DNA of 64,000 nucleotides from Reyranella humidisoli (GTDB lineage Bacteria > Pseudomonadota > Alphaproteobacteria > Reyranellales > Reyranellaceae). Shown here one piece after another: positions 1 to 7,347 of this stretch. The DNA is taken from assembly GCF_019039055.1 (NCBI RefSeq), contig NZ_JAHOPB010000001.1, positions 3,508,001-3,572,000 on the forward strand, read 5' to 3'. The translations under genes were made by a program, and so were the position numbers. The notes beneath the pieces are model-generated. The model had not been told where the DNA came from. It was given only the letters and a program-made list of their open reading frames with translations, and did not search any database. Every line of letters begins with the position of its first letter. Position 1 is the stretch's first letter.

Positions 1-1146
1 TACGACCGGAGCGTCAAGGCGTCGACCGATGCAGGGCGCAGTCCCAGCGCCCGCACGCTTTGGCATCGCTTCCTCGTGCTGATGATCATGGGCCGGCCCG
101 CAGAAGCGGCCGAAGCCCATCGTCTCCAGTGCGAGCTGTACGAGGACGTCTTTCCGCGCCATCTCAAGGTGTGGCACGGCGAGGCACTCGATGGAAAATC
201 GCTGGCCATCGCCGTGCGCGGCGGTCCGGGCGACGAATTGCGGCTGGCGGCGATGTGCCTGCAAAGGCTGCTGGATGCGGGAATTCGCGATTGCACCTTC
301 GCCTGCGACCCGAGGCTCTACACGCTGCTCAGACGCTCCTATCCGGAGATCGATTTCGTCCCAACCTTCTCCGGGCACCGTCAGCTTCGCCGCGACGACG
401 GCGGAAAATCGCCCACCCTCGATCGCGTCTGGCCAGGAGTCGCACCGCGTGTCGTGGAAATGGCCATGCCCTTCGAACGGATGGCCGGGCAGGACTTCGT
501 TTGCCACAGCGACCGTCTCTTCCACGAAACCTACGTGGAAGCCGTGCTGCGCCAGGGGCAGCCGCTGCGCCACCGGTTTGCCGTGCCTGATCCCGCAAGG
601 GTGCAGGAGATGCGTGCGCATCTCGCGAAGCTCGGACCCAAGCCCAAGGTCGGCCTCTGCTGGCGCGGGTCGTTCATCAATCGCTATCGCAAGAGGGGCT
701 ATTTCTCGATCGACGAGATCGCCTCCATCCTGGCGGTGAAGGATGTGACCTTCGTCGATCTTCAGGTCAACCAGAGCGTCGAAGAGGCGGCGGCGCTGCA
801 GGCGGCCGGCGTGCATGCGATCCCGGGCCTCAACCTCTACGACGATTTCGAGGGTGTTGCGGCGCTGGTGTCCGAACTCGACCTCGTGCTTACGCCTGGC
901 GTCACGATCCGGGACATCGCGAGCGCGGTGAACGTGCCCGTCTGGTCGTTTACCGTCATCCCCGGCGCGTCGGACGTGTGGCGCAAGAGTGCGCAACGGC
1001 GGGACAGCTGGTTCCCGTCGATCGTCCACTACGACCTGCTGTCTCTCGGCACGCGCGAGAACGTGATCGCCAGCGTGGCTGCCGATCTGCGCGACCTGGC
1101 AGGCAAGGGGGCCTCCGCAGGCTCCGCTCCGCAGGCCGCTGAATGA
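1..1146 (+). CDS. Glycosyltransferase-like protein of TPR/GT9-type, 5' truncated by window
   Basis: The frame is open from base 1, so the start lies outside the window; the first internal ATG is at 76. The stretch WHGEALDGKSLAIAVRGGPG, followed by a region on mean position and distance (DLVLTPGVTIRDIASAVNVP), resembles the C-terminal heptosyltransferase/GT9-like domain found behind TPR arrays in alphaproteobacterial polysaccharide loci (known family pattern). The short helical stretch before it would fit the last TPR. The stop overlaps the next start by 4 bases (ATGA at 1143-1146), so it is co-transcribed with the phosphatase-like gene and probably acts in surface-glycan synthesis. Substrate unknown; family assignment is by motif resemblance only. 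Confidence 0.7.
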   Translation, partial: YDRSVKASTDAGRSPSARTLWHRFLVLMIMGRPAEAAEAHRLQCELYEDVFPRHLKVWHGEALDGKSLAIAVRGGPGDELRLAAMCLQRLLDAGIRDCTFACDPRLYTLLRRSYPEIDFVPTFSGHRQLRRDDGGKSPTLDRVWPGVAPRVVEMAMPFERMAGQDFVCHSDRLFHETYVEAVLRQGQPLRHRFAVPDPARVQEMRAHLAKLGPKPKVGLCWRGSFINRYRKRGYFSIDEIASILAVKDVTFVDLQVNQSVEEAAALQAAGVHAIPGLNLYDDFEGVAALVSELDLVLTPGVTIRDIASAVNVPVWSFTVIPGASDVWRKSAQRRDSWFPSIVHYDLLSLGTRENVIASVAADLRDLAGKGASAGSAPQAAE

Positions 1147-1958
1147 CCTCGAAGCCTCTCCTGGAGGAAGCCGTTCAGGCCGCTGTCATCGACGCGGTGG
1201 TCGAACTCGGTGCGAAGCTTTCGGTCTGGCGCACGGACGAGAAAATGCGCGCCTACATCAACAGGGAGCAGCACAAGCTCGCGGCCGACTATGCCGCCGA
1301 CGCTTTCCTGCGCGAGACACTCGGGAAGCTCACGCCTGACATCCCGATCGTGAGCGAGGAGGACGCGGACCATTTCTCGGCGCGGGCGCCCCTCTACTGG
1401 CTGCTCGATCCGATCGACGGGACAGCCAGTTGGCGCGGCGGATTTCCCGGCTTCGTCACCCAACTCGCCCTGATCGCCGACGGCGAGCCCCGCTTCGGAG
1501 TCGTACGAGCACCCGTCCTCGACAAGACCTTCGTCGCCGATACCGAGGGCAGGGCCTTCCTCAACGGCGCCAGGCTGCCGGTGCGGAAGCCGGCCGAACG
1601 CATCGTCGTGACCGACAATACGCCCGAGCCCCATGGCATCTGTGTGCCGGTCATGCGCACCCTGGGTACCGATGGCTATCATGAGTCGGGCAGCCTTGGC
1701 CTCAAGATGTGCCTCGTGGCCGATGGCACCGCCGATCTGTTCGTAAAGGACGTGGTCGTCCGGGACTGGGACGTTGCACCGGCGCTGGCCGTCCTGCGTT
1801 CGGTCGGAGCCCTTCTCACCCAGGCGAACGGCTCGGCCTTCCTGCTTGCGGGCGCCTACGACAAGCCGGGCGGTCTGCTGGTCGCCCGTGATCGCGCGCT
1901 TTGGGAGCGTGCCGGCCACGCCGTGGCGGCAGCGAAGGGCTGGAGGTTCCAGGCATGA
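1143..1958 (+). CDS. Inositol monophosphatase / CysQ-like phosphatase
   Basis: 271 aa, the usual length for the Mg-dependent inositol-monophosphatase superfamily. Signature motifs are present in order: SEED near residue 70, LDPIDGTASW near residue 90 (metal-binding DPIDGT) and VVRDWDVAPA near residue 205 (WDxAP). In this family the enzyme removes phosphate from inositol phosphates, 3'-phosphoadenosine phosphates or sugar phosphates. It sits between a glycosyltransferase-like gene and a PIG-L deacetylase gene, with 4-base overlaps on both sides, so a role in preparing a sugar- or inositol-phosphate building block for a surface glycan is plausible (inference). Exact substrate cannot be read from sequence. 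Confidence 0.85.
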   Translation: MTSKPLLEEAVQAAVIDAVVELGAKLSVWRTDEKMRAYINREQHKLAADYAADAFLRETLGKLTPDIPIVSEEDADHFSARAPLYWLLDPIDGTASWRGGFPGFVTQLALIADGEPRFGVVRAPVLDKTFVADTEGRAFLNGARLPVRKPAERIVVTDNTPEPHGICVPVMRTLGTDGYHESGSLGLKMCLVADGTADLFVKDVVVRDWDVAPALAVLRSVGALLTQANGSAFLLAGAYDKPGGLLVARDRALWERAGHAVAAAKGWRFQA

Positions 1959-2635
1959 GCACCCGCCGTGTTCTGGTGATCGCCGCCCATGCCGATGACG
2001 AGGCGCTCGGCTGCGGTGGGACGCTTGCCCTGCATGCCAGTCGCGGAGACGAGGTCCGGGCTTTGTTCATGACCGACGGGGTCGGGTCTCGAGGGGCCGG
2101 AGAGGATGCCGCCGCCCGGCAGCGGCGCGAGGCAGCGAATGCCGCGCTGGCCTGCGTGGGCGTGCGAGACGCGACGTTCCTCGCGCTTCCCGACAACCAG
2201 ATGGACGGCCTGCCTCTTCTCGAGATCGTCCGCCAGGTCGAGCCCGTCATTTCGGCGTACCGGCCCGATATCGTCTACACGCACCATTTCGCGGACCTGA
2301 ATGTCGATCACCGCCTGGTGCACCAGGCCACGATGACCGCCCTTCGTCCGCAGCCCGGTGCTCTTGCCCCGACGATCCTGTGCTTCGAGGTGCCGTCCAG
2401 CACCGAGTGGCAGACCCCCTCGGCGCAGACGGCCTTCATTCCCAACTGGTTCCAGGACATCAGCGGCACGTTCGAGCGAAAGATCGCGGCACTGGAATTC
2501 TACGCGGAGGAAATGCGGGCCTGGCCGCACAGCCGGTCGATCGAGGCGGTAACACATCTCGCGCGCTGGCGGGGAGCCTCGATCGGCGTAGAGGCCGCGG
2601 AAGCCTTCATGCTGGCTCGCCATATCGCCCGTTGA
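1955..2635 (+). CDS. PIG-L family deacetylase
   Basis: I chose the ATG at 1955, which overlaps the upstream stop as ATGA, over an in-frame start at 1901 that would lie inside the previous gene. The 226-aa product begins with the zinc-site motif AAHADDEALGCGG (typical PIG-L AHPDDE) and has a later THHFADLNVDHRLVH stretch, the second metal-binding His region. The family de-N-acetylates GlcNAc-containing lipids, bacillithiol/mycothiol precursors or glycans. As the last gene of a three-gene overlapping set with a glycosyltransferase and a phosphatase, it most likely trims an N-acetylated sugar in surface-polysaccharide synthesis (inference). Confidence 0.88.
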   Translation: MSTRRVLVIAAHADDEALGCGGTLALHASRGDEVRALFMTDGVGSRGAGEDAAARQRREAANAALACVGVRDATFLALPDNQMDGLPLLEIVRQVEPVISAYRPDIVYTHHFADLNVDHRLVHQATMTALRPQPGALAPTILCFEVPSSTEWQTPSAQTAFIPNWFQDISGTFERKIAALEFYAEEMRAWPHSRSIEAVTHLARWRGASIGVEAAEAFMLARHIAR

Positions 2636-2680
2636 GCGAGGGCGCTCGCTTAGAGTCTTTCCGTCTCGAATTGACCCACG

Positions 2681-2796
2681 GACCTCATCCTGAGGAGCGC
2701 GCCGAAGGCGTGCGTCTCGAAGGATGGGCAGCAAACGAGGTGCGCGTGCCCACCCTTCGAGACGCGGTCCTACGGACCGCTCCTCAGGGTGAGGTC
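2681..2796. repeat. Two-armed palindromic repeat (MITE/BIME-like), no gene inside
   Basis: Two 49-base arms, 2682-2730 and 2747-2795, lie in inverted orientation with a 16-base spacer. The left arm starts ACCTCATCCTGAGGAGCGC and ends GCGTCTCGAAGGATGGGCA. Each arm is itself a hairpin (CATCCT pairs with AGGATG). The right arm, read on the minus strand, has CACCCT with AGGGTG instead: a compensatory double change that keeps the stem. The same ends and the adjoining AGGTGCGCG occur at the terminal repeats of the GIY-YIG element at 38538-39003, so this looks like a deleted or non-autonomous relative. It lies between convergent genes and could also act as a bidirectional terminator. Confidence 0.85.
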
Positions 2797-2845
2797 ATTG
2801 TTGAAGAGCGAGATTATTCTATCTTGTCCCAAAAGACCCTGAACT

Positions 2846-3859
2846 TCAGACGTGCCGTTCCGCGACGTGAAGGCCTTCCTGCAGGACGAGGCCCGTCTCA
2901 GCACCATCGATCGTTCGCTCGGCGAGATTGTCGTGGAGCCCGATCCGGTGGCGCTTGCCGTCCAGGAAACGACTCGGAAGGTCGACTGCGAATCGCTCGC
3001 CAGGCTTGCCGAGGAGCAGGGCAGTCTCGGCTCCGTTGAAGGCGGAGTCGCCAAGAGGTACGACGGGCTCACCGTCGATCTCGATCATGCCGCTGACCTT
3101 GGCCGGACCGGGATGCACCCAGCCCAGGAGGCGTCCGTCGAGCAGTGCAACGATTCCGGCCTGTTCGATCGGCGTGGCACCGACATGGGGCTTCACCTTC
3201 AGACGAACGGCAGGTGCTGGCTGGGACGCAGGGTCTCCGGCAACGGGCGAAGCCTCGAGCCGCTCCTCCTCCAATCGGCAGAAATCGATTTCGATCATGC
3301 CGGGCTGGGAAAACTGCAGGGCCAGGTACAGCGTCTCGTCCTGGGGCGATGGAGCCCGGCCGAACAGCGCCTTGAGGCGTGACAGGAATGACTGCGCACC
3401 GCTCCGGGCCGGCAGGGGGCGGTCGAACTGGACCGAGGCGCTCAGCTCGACCCATTCCTCATGCAGCGGCGTTTCGCGGAAGACCTGCGAGTCGAAGAGC
3501 CAACCACCGGTGGGAGCGACTCGCGCGAGATAGGCGGCGTCGAGCTGAGGAAAGACATTCTCCTCAGGAATACCCCGTAATCTTGCCGCGGCGCGCCAGG
3601 TGCCGCGGCGCGTGGCGGCTTCGGGGCGGATCCGGCTGGCGATCCTCACCGTTTGATTGGCTTCGAGCTGAAGCCGCAATCCAGCGCCGGTCTCGGAGTT
3701 GAGGGGGGCGACACTGAAGCCCGCCGCTCCGCCGTCGGCCTGCAGCGACAGCAACCAGCCATCGCAAATGCGATGCACGCGCCCCGGCGTAACAGCGCGG
3801 GGGGCCTTCCAGTTCGCAAACTGCGGATTGCGGTTGATGACCTTGGCTTTGAGTTCCAT
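2846..3859 (-). CDS. Unknown protein of the capsule-export locus
   Basis: 337 aa, no signal peptide or membrane segment evident, and no family I recognise. It starts with an ATG preceded by GAAGAAGCG, 32 bases after the KpsT-like gene, and is probably the last gene of the minus-strand export operon. It is rich in beta-type sequence, with a repeated theme of short hydrophobic strands and the phrase MIEIDFCRLEEE near residue 205 echoed by MIEIDGEPVVPLG near residue 260. That suggests two related beta-sandwich or carbohydrate-binding-like modules. By position it may bind or modify the exported polysaccharide, but this is inference. Confidence 0.7.
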   Translation of the reverse strand: MELKAKVINRNPQFANWKAPRAVTPGRVHRICDGWLLSLQADGGAAGFSVAPLNSETGAGLRLQLEANQTVRIASRIRPEAATRRGTWRAAARLRGIPEENVFPQLDAAYLARVAPTGGWLFDSQVFRETPLHEEWVELSASVQFDRPLPARSGAQSFLSRLKALFGRAPSPQDETLYLALQFSQPGMIEIDFCRLEEERLEASPVAGDPASQPAPAVRLKVKPHVGATPIEQAGIVALLDGRLLGWVHPGPAKVSGMIEIDGEPVVPLGDSAFNGAETALLLGKPGERFAVDLPSRFLDGKRHRIGLHDNLAERTIDGAETGLVLQEGLHVAERHV

Positions 3860-3891
3860 CGCGCTTCTTCAGACCCGTCCAAGGACAGGTG

Positions 3892-4614
3892 TCAGCCGAA
3901 TTCCTCTTCTTCTTCTTCCGCTTCCGCGTGGACTGCGCCCGTCGACAAATCCTCGAAGGAGGGCGGCAAGCGCGCGAAGGTTTCTATAGCCTCCGCGACC
4001 GTGGGAAACAAACTCAACTTGCCGGAATGGAGAATGGCGCCGGCAGCCTGGAATTGGCCGGCGACACGGGGGGAAGATGTCGTGAAGATCATTCCGCTAT
4101 GCTTCAGCCGCTGTTCCAGAGCCTTCCAGCAGGCGTCGCGAAATCCGATCGGAGACGTCGGGCCCAGCCTCTCGTCGAACAGATAGAAGTCGAACGGAAT
4201 GCCCAGGATCAGGGCCGTGTCGAGGCGCTGGCGGAACGGTGCGGGAAGACTGACGACCGTCTCGTCGAGCATATCCTGCAGAATGGCGAACTCGGTGACG
4301 AAGGTCAGAAGCTGCCTGGGATCCACCGAGTAGATTTCGGCCAACCGCAACACGAAAACGCGTACAGACCAGTGGGGCTTCGTGAAGCGTGCCAGGCCGG
4401 TCGGGGGCGAAACGGTGCCGCGGCGTTCGACCTGCCCTTCGCTGGCAAGCTGCGTGCCGGCGATGACGCGCAGAAGGGTGGATTTGCCGGAACCATGATG
4501 CCCCAGCACGACGAGACGGGCCCGCCTCGGAACCGCGAGGTCGATTCCATCCAGCACCCTTGCCTGCATCATTCCCCGATTGTGATGCTTGGAGACTCCG
4601 CGGAGCGTGATCAT
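3892..4614 (-). CDS. KpsT/CtrD-like ABC transporter ATPase with degenerate motifs
   Basis: 240 aa. The start at 4614 overlaps the permease stop (ATGA), the normal arrangement for kpsM-kpsT pairs; a longer open frame upstream overlaps the permease and is rejected. Family order is visible: MITLRGVSKHHN, Walker A GHHGSGKST near residue 40, and Walker B FDFYLFDE near residue 165. The ABC signature, normally SSGM in this capsule-exporter group, reads PAPFRQRL. The switch-region His is absent (TTSSPRVAG). The C-terminus ends in a run of Glu. It would power export of a lipid-linked polysaccharide across the inner membrane with the KpsM- and KpsE-like neighbours, but catalytic competence is uncertain. 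Confidence 0.8.
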   Translation of the reverse strand: MITLRGVSKHHNRGMMQARVLDGIDLAVPRRARLVVLGHHGSGKSTLLRVIAGTQLASEGQVERRGTVSPPTGLARFTKPHWSVRVFVLRLAEIYSVDPRQLLTFVTEFAILQDMLDETVVSLPAPFRQRLDTALILGIPFDFYLFDERLGPTSPIGFRDACWKALEQRLKHSGMIFTTSSPRVAGQFQAAGAILHSGKLSLFPTVAEAIETFARLPPSFEDLSTGAVHAEAEEEEEEFG

Positions 4615-5420
4615 TGGCCGGCAGGGCCTTCGGACCGGATCATCGCGCGCTCGAAGACGATGCCGATGAAGAGGACGATCAGCGCGAAGTAGGCGAGGTA
4701 GGAGCGATCGAGGAGAAAAGTCGGATACTGTCCGTAGAGACCGAGGCGGAACCACTCGATTCCGTGCATCAGCGGGTTCCAGACGACGATGTTGCGGATG
4801 AAGGGCGTCAGCAGGTCGGGCATCACGAAGACGCCGGAAAGGAACATCGAACCGCGAGTCAGGATTCCATAGATCCGGCCCCAGACCGGGAAGAACCTGG
4901 AGATCGCCTGGTTGATCAGTCCGACGCCGAGGCCGCAGACGATCATCAGCGCGACGGCTGCGAGGCATATGTCGAAGTAGCGGGGAATGGCCTGCTCGAT
5001 GCCATCCAGCCAGAGGACCGCGAAGAACAGGATCATCATCGAGCCGATGATCAGGATCTCGACCAGGGCCACCGCGATGAAATAGTCGAGCTGCATGCGG
5101 CCGGGCAGGCGCGCTCGCTGATTGATCCGGGCGGCGCCCGCGCGCACCGAGACGAAGAGGAACAGGTAGTAGGGAAAGATGCCGCTGGCATAGAACAGCA
5201 CCATCGACGAACCGTAGTAGTTCAGGCTCTGCTTCAGCAGCATCCTCAGCGCGACGAGGGCGAGGACGAGAATCACCGGCTCCGCAAGCGCGATGACCGC
5301 CGCGAACTTGCTGCCCCTGAACTTCGTGGACAGATAGTCGTTCATCGCAGCCGCGATCGTGCGCCGCCAGTTGCCGAACGCCACCGTGAAGTCCCGGGTC
5401 GCGGAGGTCGTGGTTGCCAT
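4611..5420 (-). CDS. KpsM/CtrC-like ABC-2 polysaccharide export permease
   Basis: 269 aa from the ATG at 5420, which has GGGAA about 8 bases upstream; an in-frame ATG nine codons earlier at 5447 is the alternative. About six hydrophobic segments follow a cytoplasmic N-terminus (TM1 around residues 37-57, the last around 235-255), with the loop sequence VVWNPLMHGIEWFRLGLYG near the C-terminus that is characteristic of the KpsM/BexB/CtrC branch (known family). It forms the inner-membrane pore of an ABC-dependent capsule exporter with the ATPase whose start overlaps its stop. Confidence 0.88.
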   Translation of the reverse strand: MATTTSATRDFTVAFGNWRRTIAAAMNDYLSTKFRGSKFAAVIALAEPVILVLALVALRMLLKQSLNYYGSSMVLFYASGIFPYYLFLFVSVRAGAARINQRARLPGRMQLDYFIAVALVEILIIGSMMILFFAVLWLDGIEQAIPRYFDICLAAVALMIVCGLGVGLINQAISRFFPVWGRIYGILTRGSMFLSGVFVMPDLLTPFIRNIVVWNPLMHGIEWFRLGLYGQYPTFLLDRSYLAYFALIVLFIGIVFERAMIRSEGPAGQ

Positions 5421-5530
5421 CAATACTTCCCGTTCCCTGGTCCGCACGCCATTATGCTCGACTTCCGAGGGGTATCGAATGTCGAATCAGGGCGGAAGAC
5501 GGCGGGCAGCCGCACCATGCGAGGGCTGAA

Positions 5531-5665
5531 ATGAGCATCTGGGCGTTCCTTGCCGCCGGATTCGGACTCGCCGTCGCTGGCATCGTGCTGGCACCCATCG
5601 TCGCAGGCTGGATCACCATGAACAGAAGGTCCGCCGCGCAGCCCGGTGACGACGAGCTTCACTAG
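5531..5665 (+). CDS. Small single-pass membrane protein
   Basis: 44 aa, with ATG at 5531 preceded by GAGGG. It is essentially one hydrophobic helix (WAFLAAGFGLAVAGIVLAP) followed by a short polar tail. It lies in the 519-base gap between the minus-strand KpsE- and KpsM-like genes but is read on the opposite strand. No family recognised. Real but small, or a chance ORF; the ribosome-binding site and clean hydrophobic/polar architecture favour real. Confidence 0.4.
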   Translation: MSIWAFLAAGFGLAVAGIVLAPIVAGWITMNRRSAAQPGDDELH

Positions 5666-5728
5666 TGGACTGACATCGTCCGGAAACCTTGGCGGCGTAT
5701 GTATTGGCCGACAAGGAAAGGACCGAGC

Positions 5729-5914
5729 ATGCATATGTCGACTGACAATACCCCGCGTGACGCCGCCGCTACCGAGCTTCAAGCCGGGCCGAACCACGAG
5801 ACACCCTGCGGAATCCTGCTCAACAGCCAAGCCGACCGGGCCAGCGACGACTGGATTCTGGCGTGGGGCGGCCCGATGAAGCGAGGCGTTCCGATCCATC
5901 CGCTCTGGGATTGA
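5729..5914 (+). CDS. Small protein of unknown function
   Basis: 61 aa from the ATG at 5729, with AAGGAAAGGA 6-15 bases upstream; an ATG at 5735 is also possible. Polar, no signal peptide or membrane helix; it ends GVPIHPLWD. No family recognised. It follows the small membrane-protein ORF on the same strand and is antisense to the direction of the capsule operon. Judged likely real from its ribosome-binding site only. Confidence 0.4.
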   Translation: MHMSTDNTPRDAAATELQAGPNHETPCGILLNSQADRASDDWILAWGGPMKRGVPIHPLWD

Positions 5915-5939
5915 TCGGACAGCGGCAATACAGTTCCCG

Positions 5940-7241
5940 TCAGGCGATGTGCTCGCGGATCGCCCGGACGACGAGAAGACCGATCGTCCACAGCATGAAG
6001 CAGATCACGCCGACCACGAAGATCGAGAGGATGCGCCGCGGGAAGACCGAACTCTCCGGCAGGCTCGGGTGCACGAACGGATTGACGTAGATGTGCTGGG
6101 CCAAGGCATTGGCCCGGGCCTGCTCGAGCAGCTGCATCGTGCTCAGCACCATGTTCTGGGCGAACTGGCGCTCCATATCGAGCTGCTCGAACTTTCCGAC
6201 GACCGTCGAGAGGGGCTTGCCCTGCTTGTCGGTATTGACCTGCGACTCGACCATTGCGAGCTGGTCCTTGGTCGCGCTGATGCGGGACTGCAAAGCCACG
6301 ATCGCCGGCGCATTGGGGCCGAGCTGGCGCTTGCTCAAGGTCGCCAGCTCTGTCTGGAGCTGCAGCAGTGTCGTCTTGAGGCTGCCCGCGAGCGCCGTGT
6401 TGGTGGAGACGACGCTGGAGTTGGGCTCGATGATCTGCTCGGTATTGCGGAAGTGGGTGAGTTCGCCCCGGATCGTCTTGAGACGCTCCTCGGCGCGACG
6501 GACGTCGTTCTCCGCGAACTTGACGGCATCCCAGATCGGTCGGTTGGCCGTCTTGTTGATGACGTTCTCGGAATTCTCCAGGAGCGCCTTGGCGATGGTG
6601 AGGGCATCCTCGGGATTGAAGGCGCGGACGCGTGCCGTGGCGATGCCGGTGACCTGGTCGTAGCTGGCCGTCACCATGCGCTGCCAATAGGTGACCAGGC
6701 GCTCGACCGGCAGTGACGGATCGAAGCTAGCCCACCAATCCGTTCCTTCACGCGAATACATCGCCCGGAGATCGACCTTGGCCAGCAGATCATCGACCGC
6801 CTGCCGGCTCAGCATGTAGTCGGTGACGATGTAGTTCTCGGGCGTGTTCGGCGACGTGCTGACACCGAGCAGGCTGGAGATGCCACCTGCTGAATCGGAT
6901 GACGAGACGCTGGTCCGCGAATCGCGTACTGCGAACCGGAATTCGGCGACGTATTGGCTCGATGCGTAGAAGCCGAAATAGAGCGTCGCGAGGGCGACCG
7001 GCAGAGCCACGAACAGAAGGAACGAAATCAGCGCGCCGTAGGAACGACCCTGCTTGCGCTCGGGCAGCGTCGGCAGCTCGAATACCGGCTCCGCGCGTTC
7101 CGGCGCGGCGGGAGTGTCCGACCATTGCGGCTGCTCCTGCGGAGCGAGGCGGGCGTCAGGGGCCTGGAAGCGGGGATCGGTCGTCTCGGGCTGAGGCGGC
7201 CTCAGGAAGGCGATCCGGTTCGGAGGGCTGGACTCGGACAT
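5940..7241 (-). CDS. KpsE/CtrB/BexC-like capsule export inner-membrane protein
   Basis: 433 aa from the ATG at 7241; an in-frame ATG at 7277 would add 12 residues. A Pro-rich cytoplasmic N-terminus of about 70 residues is followed by a membrane helix (SFLLFVALPVALATLYFGF), a periplasmic domain starting SSQYVAEFRFAVRDS, a long coiled-coil stretch around residues 215-360, and a second membrane helix near the C-terminus. This is the polysaccharide co-polymerase architecture of KpsE/CtrB, which spans the periplasm and couples the ABC exporter to the outer-membrane channel. The cognate outer-membrane KpsD/CtrA-type gene is not in the window. Confidence 0.88.
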   Translation of the reverse strand: MSESSPPNRIAFLRPPQPETTDPRFQAPDARLAPQEQPQWSDTPAAPERAEPVFELPTLPERKQGRSYGALISFLLFVALPVALATLYFGFYASSQYVAEFRFAVRDSRTSVSSSDSAGGISSLLGVSTSPNTPENYIVTDYMLSRQAVDDLLAKVDLRAMYSREGTDWWASFDPSLPVERLVTYWQRMVTASYDQVTGIATARVRAFNPEDALTIAKALLENSENVINKTANRPIWDAVKFAENDVRRAEERLKTIRGELTHFRNTEQIIEPNSSVVSTNTALAGSLKTTLLQLQTELATLSKRQLGPNAPAIVALQSRISATKDQLAMVESQVNTDKQGKPLSTVVGKFEQLDMERQFAQNMVLSTMQLLEQARANALAQHIYVNPFVHPSLPESSVFPRRILSIFVVGVICFMLWTIGLLVVRAIREHIA

Positions 7242-7347
7242 TTCTTGGCGCTCGGTCCTTTTGGGGTCTCGGATCATACTTCAAAGGCGACGGATAACCA
7301 ACTCCGCCAAAAGGTTATGTCGGGGCAACCGGGGCACAATGCCGCCG

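Noticed and set aside
3892..3925. Possible frameshift behind the poly-Glu end of the KpsT-like protein
   Set aside because: The Glu run is in frame with a normal stop and the gene has expected family length; a repetitive GAA/GAG tail is enough explanation.
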